Positions 1 to 9,700 of a stretch of 64,000 nucleotides of DNA are shown in pieces. The notes beneath the pieces were generated by a model that saw only the letters and a program-made list of their open reading frames with translations, searched no databases and was not told where the DNA came from. Each line of letters starts with the position of its first letter. Positions within the stretch are counted from its first letter, which is position 1. Source of the stretch: VXPQ01 sp965223485 (GTDB lineage Bacteria > Bacteroidota > Rhodothermia > Rhodothermales > VXPQ01); the NCBI GenBank assembly GCA_965223485.1, contig OZ244993.1:1798001-1862000 (forward strand), read 5' to 3'. The translations under genes were made by a program, and so were the position numbers.

Positions 1-182
1 GCGTCGGTGGTCGTAATAATGCCGTAGCGGGCATCGGCCAACTCGCGCGCGTTCTCCACGATCTCTCGCAGGATAATGTCCAGTTCGAGGCTTGCGCCGA
101 TTCGCAGCATGGCTGCACACAGTCGGGCGGTGCGCTCGGACAGCACCTCGTTCGCGCGTCCTGATTCGTCGAAATGCTTCAT
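1..182 (-). CDS. GAF-domain sensor/regulator, N-terminal fragment
   Basis: Reading on the minus strand from an ATG at 182, an open frame of 60 codons runs off the left edge of the window. The translation begins MKHFDESGRANEVLSERTAR and continues into a stretch with LDIILREIVENAREL and ADARYGIIT. This is the pattern seen at the start of GAF domains of sensor kinases and GAF-containing regulators, where a helix leads into the A/RYG strand. Only the first part of the domain is visible, so the output domain (kinase, LuxR-type HTH or cyclase) cannot be told. It lies 34 bases downstream of a small winged-helix gene on the same strand and may be co-transcribed with it. No clear ribosome binding site is visible, which is common in Bacteroidota. 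Confidence 0.6.
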   Translation of the reverse strand, partial: MKHFDESGRANEVLSERTARLCAAMLRIGASLELDIILREIVENARELADARYGIITTTD

Positions 183-216
183 GTAATGGGAGTTATTATG
201 GAATAGTTGCCAATGG

Positions 217-471
217 TCATACAGCTTTCGGGCGGCATATCTCTTTGGTAACATATCCATCCTCAACAAGCAGCCGAAGGACGCGAAAAACAGTTTCGCG
301 GGAAAGTCCCGTCGTTTGAATAATGCCACTCTGGTTTAGCGGCTGCTCGGTGGCGAGCAGCGAGATCATCACTCGTATTCCCGAGCCAGAGCGAAGCCTG
401 CCGAAACCATTCAGCTCCTTGTAATCCATAGGAGCCGTTGCCGAGTAGTTGTATCTGGTCGTTCCTGCCAT
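217..471 (-). CDS. small winged-helix transcriptional regulator
   Basis: This 84-residue protein has one recognisable module. Residues about 42-82 (EQPLNQSGIIQTTGLSRETV, then a recognition-type helix with FRVLRLLVEDGYVTKE) form a MarR/DprA-type winged helix-turn-helix with the usual 'S-R-x-T-V-x-R-x-L-x-x-L-x-x-x-G' pattern. There is no ligand-binding or dimerisation domain of normal size, so it is either a minimal DNA-binding protein or a remnant. A second in-frame ATG at codon 15 is an alternative start. It stands between the giant Ig-repeat gene upstream and the GAF-protein gene downstream, all on the minus strand, so it could control either. No operator was identified. The HTH assignment is fairly safe; the target is unknown. 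Confidence 0.55.
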   Translation of the reverse strand: MAGTTRYNYSATAPMDYKELNGFGRLRSGSGIRVMISLLATEQPLNQSGIIQTTGLSRETVFRVLRLLVEDGYVTKEICRPKAV

Positions 472-524
472 GGCCGGATTATGTAAGATATTTACCAGGC
501 TTGCTTGCTTAATATTTGGGGATT

Positions 525-3500
525 CTATGGTTTCTGGACCAGCGTTGCCGGGATCGTCGTGCGGCCTTCATTCTCGGCGTCGCCTATGTCCCTGCGCGGC
601 GCATCCCACTCAACGGGCGCCGGCTCGGGCACACGGCCTGATCCCCGGGGCGAAAAACGCAAAAACACGGCTCCTTCTTCAGGTATACGATCAAGAGGCA
701 CGCGCACGCGGCTGCGCGTGTACACCAGCGTCTCCCGGCGGCCCAGCTCACGACCGTCCCCGTCGTACGCCACCACCTCGCCCGCAAAAGGACGATCCGC
801 CGTCTCCAGCAAAAACGTCGCCGACATCGAACCTATAAACGATATCGATAACAGCGTAGCGCGTAGCTGCGAGGCCCCTTCGGCAGGTACGTACACCCCC
901 GGAACGCGCATCGTCACGCGAGCCGTCTTCTCTCCCGTAACCTCCTCCGGCATTTGATCCGAACGGACATACTGACGAGGCTCGGACACCACATCGAAAA
1001 ACGCTGCGTAGCCTCGCTCAGACATGGCCCCGAGCACTTCCTCCTTCACCCCGTAACGAATAAGGCCCTTCTCTCCGGGCATCAAGACCAGAACACCCGG
1101 ATGAATGTCCACCACCTCGGACAAATCGCTCAGGTGCGATCCCGAAGCATCCTCAACCACTACCTCGCGGCCATTCTCCGTCGCCTCCGTATAGCCAAAA
1201 CGGGCCGACACGGATATCTCCAACGGGATAAGCGATGGATTCGACAACTCGAACACGCCGTGAGGCTTCTCCTCGGTCAAAAACGCAACATGAGGATAGA
1301 TGCTCAGGTTCTGCTCCTCGGTCAATCCGGCAGGAAGCTCCCTCGACGTGCTGAAACGCACCCCGCCCGGACCTATCGTGATCACCCGCTGTGCGGGGAC
1401 AACCCTCACCTCCACATCCACCGAATGCGTCTCCTCGCTCTCACCCGAACGAAGAATGATGTCCAGACTTCCCGCATACCGCCCCGAGACTGCGTCCGTA
1501 AGGTCCAGTTCGCCTCCGAAACGCAGGAGACGACAATCGGCCTCTGACAGCGTCACCTCCGTGTACAGACCCCCTATCGCCTGAGAAGAGAGCTGCTCGC
1601 ACGACTCTGCAAGCGACCACTGTGGCGAAAGAACGATCGAAGTAGCCTTGATGCCCCTCTCACGCCGGAGCACGACCGGTGACGCCAGCTCGATGGACAA
1701 ATCCATCTCCCCGTTCTCATCAAGCGCTTCGCCGCCACCCGGCGAAAGCGTCATACGGCCCGCATGATACGGTCCCGATACGTGCGTCGATATACCATCG
1801 GTCATCGGATCGAGCGACACCTGCGTCCCCGCCGACTGCACCCCGAAACGTAAGGGCGAGGCGCTTACCGTTACGCCAAGGGCTGTCGGCTCCACAAACG
1901 CCACAGAAGAAGACTCCGCCGGCGGCGGCGTAGATTCCGCTACGGGCGGAGAAGTGGTATCGACGGCAGAAACCACCTGTATGAAAAATGCAATGTGCAC
2001 CGTCTCGTTATTGGCGTCGGAGGCCTGCCAGGTGTACTCCGTCCGGGGGCTTACCTCCAAAGGCGTACCGGAGATCGTTCGCGTCGGATCGTCAAGGTCA
2101 AGTCCTTCGGGCAATGCCGGCGAAAGCGTATAGGCATACGGGGGAAAACCGCCTTTGGCGTCCGGAAGCACAATATCCGCGATGGTCTCGCCTACGGTAA
2201 AGACGTAGACCCGATCGGATATCGAATCGTCCGCGAAAGCAAGCGGCGCAGGGTGCATCACCGTCACGCTTACCCCGGCGCTGGCGTCTTCCGCATTCGC
2301 CGCGCTCGCCGTAAGCAGGTACTCGTACGTAGTGGTCTCGGGCAAATCGTCCGGGACAAGAAACGTCGGCGAGGCAACATCCGTTGCGCTCAAGAGCGAC
2401 GTGTCCTGCGTATCGCCGCGGGCCGTCCAGACATACGTGTACCGGGGACTGTCTCCCGGAGCGCCCGACGCCGAGCAGTCGAATGCAAAGTCCTCCGATC
2501 CCTCGTACACCGAATAGGGACCCGCGCATGCCACCGCAAGCACAGGCTTGTCGAGCACCGTCACCGTCACCTGTGCCGAAGCGTCCTCCGCATTCTCCGC
2601 ACTGGCCGTCAAAAGGTACTCGTACGTCTCGTCGCCATCCACCTCGTCCGGCACCGCGAACGTTGGCGAAGCGATGTCCGCAGCGCTCAAGAGCGACGTG
2701 TCCTGCGTATCGCCGCGGGCCGTCCAGACATACGTGTACCGGGGACTGTCTCCCGGAGCGCCCGACGCCTCACAATCGAACGTGATATCTTCGGACCCCT
2801 CGTACACCGAACCGGGATCCGCACACGCCACTGCAAGCGCATCCTTGTTCAAAACTGTTACCGTTACCTCTGCCGAACCGTCTTCCGCATTCTCCGCACT
2901 GACCGTCAAAAGGTACTCGTACGTGGTGGTCGCGTCCACCTCATCCGGCACCGCAAACGTCGGGGTGGGACCGTCCGTGCCCGCTATAAGCAGCGCCGTG
3001 TTCGCCGTCGTGCCCCGCGCCGTCCAGACGTATGTATAGTCAGAACCCGATTGCGCCCCCGAAGCCGAGCAGTCGAAGGCAAAATCCTCTGAGCCTTCAT
3101 AGACCAAAGGCGGATCCGCACACGCCACTGCAAGCGCATCCTTGTTCAAAACTGTTACCGTCACCTCTGCCGAAGCGTCTTCCGCATTCTCCGCCGAAAC
3201 GGTCAATAGGTACTCGTGCAAGGTGGTCTCGTCCACCTCATCCGGCACCGCAAACGTCGGGGTGGGACCGTCCGTGCCCGCTATAAGCAGCGCCGTGTCC
3301 GGCGTGTCGCCCCGCGCCGTCCAGGCGTATTCGTAGTCGGAGCCCGCCGGGGCGCCCGAAGCCGAGCAGTCCAGGTCGAAGTCCTCAGAGCCTTCATACA
3401 CCGGAGGCGGATCCGCGCATACCGCGTACAGCGCACCTTGCTTAAGCACCGTCACCGTTACCTCTGCCGAACCGTCCTCCGCATTCTCCGCACTGACCGT

Positions 3501-5035
3501 CAAAAGGTACTCGTACGTGGTGGTCGCGTCCACCTCATCCGGCACCGCAAACGTCGGGGTGGGACCGTCCGTGCCCGCTATAAGCAGCGCCGTGTTCGCC
3601 GTCGTGCCCCGCGCCGTCCAGGCGTATTCGTAGTCGGAGCCCGCCGGGGCGCCCGAAGCCGAGCAGTCCAGGTCGAAGTCCTCAGAGCCTTCATACACCG
3701 GAGGCGGATCCGCGCATACCGCGTACAGCGCACCTTGCTTAAGCACCGTCACCGTTACCTCTGCCGAACCGTCTTCCGCATTCTCCGCACTGACCGTCAA
3801 AAGGTACTCGTACGTGGTGGTCGCGTCCACCTCATCCGGCGCCGCAAACGTCGGGGTGGGACCGTCCGTGCCCGCTATAAGCAGGTCCGTGTCCGGCGTG
3901 TCGCCCCGCGCCGTCCAGGCGTATTCGTAGTCGGAACCCGCCGGAGCGCCCGAAGCCGTGCAGTCCAGGTCGAAGTCCTCCGAGCCTTCATACACCGAAG
4001 GCGGATCCGTGCATACCACGTGCAACGCTCCCGCATTCAACACCGTCACCGTTACCGCTGCCGAACCGGACTCCGCATTCTCCGCGCTGGCCGTAAGCAG
4101 GTACTCGTACGCCGTCGTCCCGTCCACCTCGTCCGGCACGTAGAACGTCGGAGAAGCGATGTCCGCAGCGCTAAGAAGCGCCGTGTCCGGCGTATCGCCT
4201 CGCACCGACCAGACGTACGAGTAGACGGGATTGGCGCCCGGAGCCCCCGACGCCGCACAGTTCAGGTCGAAGGGAGCCGATCCCTCGTAGACCAAAGGAG
4301 GGGACGCGCACGCCACGCTCAGCGCACCCTTGTCGAGCACCGTCACCGTAACGTCCGCCGTAGCGTCCTCCGCATTCGCCGCCGAGACCGTCAGCGTGTA
4401 CTCGTACGTCTCGTTGCCGTTCACCGACAAGGGAACGGAGAATGTCGGCGCGGGACCGCTTGTACCCGTCAATAGCGACAGGTCCGGCGTATCGCCGCGC
4501 GCCGACCAGACGTACGAGTAAACGGGATTGGCGCCCGGAGCCCCCGACGCCGAACAGTCCAGGTCGAAGGGAGCCGATCCCTCGTAGACCAAAGGAGGAG
4601 GCGCGCACGCCACGCTCAGCGCACCCTTGTCGAGCACCGTCACCGTAACGTCCGCCGTAGCGTCCTCCGCATTCGCCGCCGAGACCGTCAGCGTGTATTC
4701 GTACGTCTCGTTGCCGTTCACCGAAGAAGGAACGGAGAATGTCGGCGCGGGACCGCTTGTACCCGTCAATAGCGACAGGTCCGGCGTATCGCCTCGCGCC
4801 GACCAGACGTACGAGTAGACGGGATTGGCGCCCGGAGCCCCCGACGCCGCACAGTTCAGGTCGAAGGGAGCCGATCCCTCGTAGACCAAAGGAGGGGACG
4901 CGCACGCCACGCTCAGCGCACCCTTGTCGAGCACCGTCACCGTAACGTCCGCCGTAGCGTCCTCCGCATTCGCCGCTGAGGCCGTCAGCGTGTATTCGTA
5001 CGTCTCGTTGCCGTTCACCGACAAAGGAACGGAGA
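525..5035 (-). CDS. giant Ig-like repeat surface protein, 3' (C-terminal) part after a frameshift
   Basis: This open frame continues the Ig-repeat protein begun at 11749, but in another frame because four bases are missing at 5035/5036. It encodes about nine more ~99-residue Ig-like repeats, each with an xVxCAxPPxVYEGS start, a second Cys about 17 residues on, an Y.W(S/T)ARGDT core, and a Y-E-Y-x-L-T-V-S-A-x-N-A-E strand. A He_PIG-type putative Ig domain follows (GGFPPYAYTLSPALPEGL, then ISGTP). The last ~450 residues are non-repetitive, beta-rich and without a YPNPFNP sorting signal. Part of this tail (SNPSLIPLEISV ... PGVLVLMPGEKGLIRYGV) resembles pilus-chaperone-like immunoglobulin folds. 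The open frame extends upstream to 5198, but residues before about 5035 are an out-of-frame reading of a repeat. No start codon with good context exists, so this half may be untranslated unless frame is restored. Confidence 0.75.
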
Positions 5036-6705
5036 CGGCGCGGGACTGCTTGTACCCGTCAATAGCGACAGGTCCGGCGTATCGCCCCGCGCCGACCAGA
5101 CGTACGAGTAGACGGGATTGGCGCCCGGAGCCCCCGACGCCGCACAGTTCAGAGCGAAGGGAGCCGATCCCTCGTAGACCAAAGGAGGAGGCGCACACGC
5201 CACGCTCAGCGCACCCTTGTCGAGCACCGTCACCGTAACGTCCGCCGTAGCGTCATCCGCATTCTGAGCCGAGACGGTCAGCGTGTATTCGTACGTCTCG
5301 TTGCCGTTCACCGAAGAAGGAACGGAGAATGTCGGCGCGGGACTGCTTGTACCCGTCAATAGCGACAGGTCCGGCGTATCGCCGCGCGCCGACCAGACGT
5401 ACGAGTAGACGGGATTGGCGCCCGGAGCCCCCGACGCCGCACAGTTCAGGTCGAAGGGAGCCGATCCCTCGTAGACCAAAGGAGGGGACGCGCACGCCAC
5501 GCTCAGCGCACCCTTGTCGAGCACCGTCACCGTAACGTCCGCCGTAGCGTCCTCCGCATTCGCCGCCGAGACCGTCAGCGTGTATTCGTACGTCTCGTGG
5601 CTGTTCACCGACAAAGGAACGGAGAATGTCGGCGCGGGACCGCTTGTACCCGTCAATAGCGACAGGTCCGACGCATCGCCTCGCGCCGACCAGACGTACG
5701 AGTAGACCGAACCCACGGGAGCCCCCGAAGCCACGCAATCCAGATCGAAGGCCGCCGAACCCTCGTAGACCGAACCCGGGTCCGCACACACCACGCTCAG
5801 CGCGCGCTTGTCGAGCACCGTCACCGTAACGTCCGCCGTAGCGTCATCCGCATTCTGAGCCGAGACCGTCAGCCTGTATTCGTACGTCTCGTCTGCGTCT
5901 ACATTGGAAGGCACGGAGAACGTCGGAGCCGGACTGTTCGTGTCCGTCAACAGGGAAGTATCCGTGGTGCTCCCCCGAGGAGTCCACGCGTACGCATAGA
6001 CCGAACCCACGGGAGCCCCCGACGCCGAACAGTCCAGAGCGAAGGAAGCCGATCCCTCGTACGCCTCCGGAAAAAGGTCTACGCACACCACGCTCAACGC
6101 CTTCTTGTTCAGCACCGTCACCGTAACGTCCGCCGTAGCGTCATCCGCATTCTGAGCCGAGACCGTCAGCCTGTATTCGTACGTCTCGTCCGCGTCTACA
6201 TTGGAAGGCACGGAGAACGTCGGAGCCGGACTGTTCGTGTCCGTCAACAGGGAAGTATCCGTGGTGCTCCCCCGAGGAGTCCACGCGTACGCATAGACCG
6301 AACCCACGGGAGCCCCCGACGCCGAACAGTCCAGAGCGAAGGAAGCCGATCCCTCGTACGCCTCCGGAAAAAGGTCTACGCACACCACGCTCAACGCCTT
6401 CTTGTTCAGCACCGTCACCGTAACGTCCGCCGTAGCGTCATCCGCATTCTGAGCCGAGACCGTCAGCCTGTATTCGTACGTCTCGTCTGCGTCTACATTG
6501 GAAGGCACGGAGAACGTCGGAGCCGGACTGTTCGTGTCCGTCAACAGGGAAGTATCCGTGGTGCTCCCCCGAGGAGTCCACGCGTACGCATAGACCGAAC
6601 CCGCGGGAGCCCCCGACACCGTGCAGGCCAGAGCGAAGTCCGCCGAACCCTCGTACGCCAAAGGAGGGGACGCGCACGCAACACTCAGCGGACGTTTGTT
6701 CAACA
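4027..6705 (-). repeat. array of near-identical 297-bp coding repeats
   Basis: Inside the Ig-repeat gene the DNA itself is repeated almost unchanged. The marker gcacccttgt starts at 4324, 4621, 4918, 5211 and 5508, giving spacings of 297, 297, 293 and 297 bases. The 293 is the unit with the 4-base deletion. Another pair of near-identical units lies at about 5844-6086 and 6141-6383, again 297 apart. 297 bases is 99 codons, one Ig-like domain. Such identity favours unequal recombination and slippage, so the copy number could vary between cells or be collapsed in an assembly. Confidence 0.9.
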
Positions 6706-9700
6706 CCGCCACCGTAACGTCCGCCGTAGCGTCCTCCGCATTCGCCGCGCTCACCGTCAGCGTGTATTCGTACGTCTCGTTGCCGTTCACCGAAGAAGGA
6801 ACGGAGAATGTCGGCGCGGGACTGCTTGTACCCGTCAATAGCGACAGGTCCGGCGTATCGCCGCGCGCCGACCAGACGTACGAGTAGACGGGATTGCCCG
6901 GTGCCCCCGACGCCACGCAGTCCAGATCGAAGTCCGCCGCGCCTTCGTACACGGGAGCAGGTGGCGTACATACCAGCGCGAGCGACGGCTTGTTCAGCAC
7001 CCGCACGGTAACGTCTTCGGTGACATCAACAATGCCCGAAGCCGACAGCGTCACCGTGTAGTCGTAGTCCGTGTGCGCATCTACATTGTCCGGCACGTCG
7101 AACGCCGGATTCAGGATGGTCATGCTGCTCAACCGATTGGCAATATCCGTACCTGTCCACGCGTACGTAGCGCCCGTCGGCTCATCTGTCACCGAACAGG
7201 ACAGCGTAAAATCGGCCGTAGCCTCGTATACCTCGGAATCATTGCATGTGAGCGAAGGAACCGTCGAATACCTGTCGAGCACCGTAACCGTGACCTCGGC
7301 AGCAGCGTCGTCCGCATTGTCCGCCGTAGCCGTCACCCTGTACGTCCAGGTCGTATCCTGATCTACATCGGCAGGCGCGGAAAACACGGGCGCACCGGTA
7401 TCGTGGTCTGTCAGCCTGTCGACCGGAGACCAGGACCACGTGTATTGAGAATTGACATCCGGCGCACCCGAAGCCGAGCAATCCAGAGCAAGGCCGTCAC
7501 CCTCATCCACCGCATAGGGATTGCCGGGGCATGTGACAGCTATATCGGGCTTCTCAAGCACTGTTACGGTCACGTCGGCGTCGGCGACAGAGTCAAGAGC
7601 ACAGCTTGGCAAGTCGGGCTGACAACCGTTTTGCCCGATGTATATATTCACCGTGAAGACGTACTCCGTGTCCCCATTTACATTATCCGGCGCCCCGAAT
7701 ATCGGCCAATCCCCATTCCAGCCTTTCAACAGGTTAACGAAGTCGTCCGTCCCCGACCAGGCATAAATAAAGGGGGCCGACGGCGTGTTCTGCGCCGAGC
7801 AGGATACCGTTATGTCATCCGCCGAACCCTCGTATACCCTATCGGGAGTAGCCGTGCAAGCAATGGAAGGCGGCGTGTTCAGCACCGTAACGGTCACGTC
7901 GGCGCTAGCCACCTCGGAGCCCCCCGACATCATCGTCACCGTGTAGTCGTAGTCCGTGTCCGCATCTACGTTGTCCGGCGGCGTGAACGTCGGCGTAAGG
8001 CCGTCCGTGTCCGTCAACCGATTGTCAACGTCCGTGCCCGTCCAGGCGTAGGTTGCCCCCGGCGGCTTATTCTCTTCCGTACAGGACAGCGTCAATGCGT
8101 CCGAGCCCTCGTAGATTGGATCAGGCGATACGCAAATGACAGCGATCCCGTCATGCACGGTTATCTTGTAGTCAACAACGGCGGGATCCGCATTCTCCGC
8201 CGACACGGTGAGCCTGTATTCGTACGTCTCGGCGCCGTTCACCGAAGAAGGAACGGAGAACGTCGGGGAAGGATCGTTCGTACCCGAGACAAGAAGCGCC
8301 GTGTCCGGCGTATCGCCTCTCGCCGTCCAGACGTACGCGTAGACAGAACCCGAAGGAGCGCCTGTCCAGCCTTCCGAACAACTGGCTATTTCAAGATGTC
8401 CATACCCCTCGGGAACCCTGAATTCACTGGCTGTGATATGAGCAGCCACGCATACTATATCCGGCTTCTCCAGGACCGTCACGGTCACATCGGCGGTGAT
8501 GCCATCAATGCCCGAAGCCGACAGCGTCACCGTATATTCGTAGTCCTTATCGGCTCCACCCGACTCATCTATATCGTCCGGCACGTCGAAGGTGGGTTTC
8601 AGGATAGTCATGCTGCTCAAGTCGTCCGTATCCGACGTGCTGCCGCGAGCCGCCCACGCGTACGTAGCGCCGGACGGCTCGTTCGCCACCGAACAGGACA
8701 GCGTGAAATCGGTCGTAGCCTCGTATACCTCGCTATCTGTGCAGGTGAGCGAAGGATCCGCCGAATCCGTATCGCGCACCGTCACCGTAACCTCGGCAGT
8801 ACCGTCTTCTGAATTCGCCGACGTAGCCGTTACCGTGTACGTATAGGTCGTATCCCGATCTACATTATCAGGTACAGCGAACGTCGGCGTACTCGTATCA
8901 TTTTCCTTGTCGCCCGGAATGATGTCCGTGTCGCCCGTCAGGTTGGTGCGTGGTAACCATTGCCACGTATACCAGGTCCCTTGCGGCGTAAAGGTAGTCG
9001 AATCCCAACGACCGGATGCCTCACATTCCAATTCAATGTCGGCGTCACCCTCGTGCACCTCGTAGGGGCTGTCTGCGCACGTGAGCGTTATATTAGGTTG
9101 GTCATTGACAATCACCGTATAGTCCTCTGTTCCGTTATCGGCATTCGCCGCCGACACCGTGAGGCGGTATTCATATATCTCAGTTTCACCGTCATCAACC
9201 TCTTCGGGAGCATGAAACTCTGCCAACTTTTCATCCGAATCGCTTAATCTTTGCGTGTCCGTTGTGCCGCCCCGAGGCGTCCATCGGTATGTGTAGACAG
9301 GGTTGACGCCTGGAGCGCCTGACCATAGCTGACAGGTGATCATAGTTTCTACCATCCCCTCCCAAATCGTTATCGATGATGTGGCGGGGCATCCGCCTAT
9401 ATCCGGCTTCTCCAGCACCGTGACGGTAATGTCGGCGCTGGTGACATCAGCCCCCCCGGCCGACAGCGTCACCGTATATTCGTAATCTTTATCTGCCCCT
9501 TCCGATTCATTAATATCACTCGGCACAAAAAACGTCGGCTTCAGGATGGTCGTGCTGCTTAAATCGTCCGTATCCGACGTACTGCCCCGTACCGCCCACG
9601 CGTACGTAGCGCCGGACGGCTCGTTCGCCACCCAACAGGACAGCGTGAAATCGACCGTAGCCTCGTATACCTCGCTATTCGTACAGGTGAGCGAAGGCGA

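Noticed and set aside
1995..4475. Long plus-strand open frames (365 and 419 codons) with Arg-rich repeats
   Set aside because: They are antisense reflections of the high-GC Ig-repeat gene, show the same 297-bp periodicity and have no start context or domain.
5036..5198. The first ~54 codons of the 525-5198 frame as a genuine N-terminus
   Set aside because: The sequence (CASSFGLRGIGSL type) is an out-of-frame reading of the Ig repeat, and identical nonsense occurs at every repeat.
4324..6705. Regular repeats that might be taken for a CRISPR array
   Set aside because: Units are 297 bp, in frame, and code for Ig-like domains throughout; there are no short repeats with unique spacers and no cas genes.
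7073..8812. 579-codon plus-strand frame opposite the Ig-repeat gene
   Set aside because: It is Arg/His-rich antisense of a clear coding frame with repeats and a signal peptide; not a credible protein.
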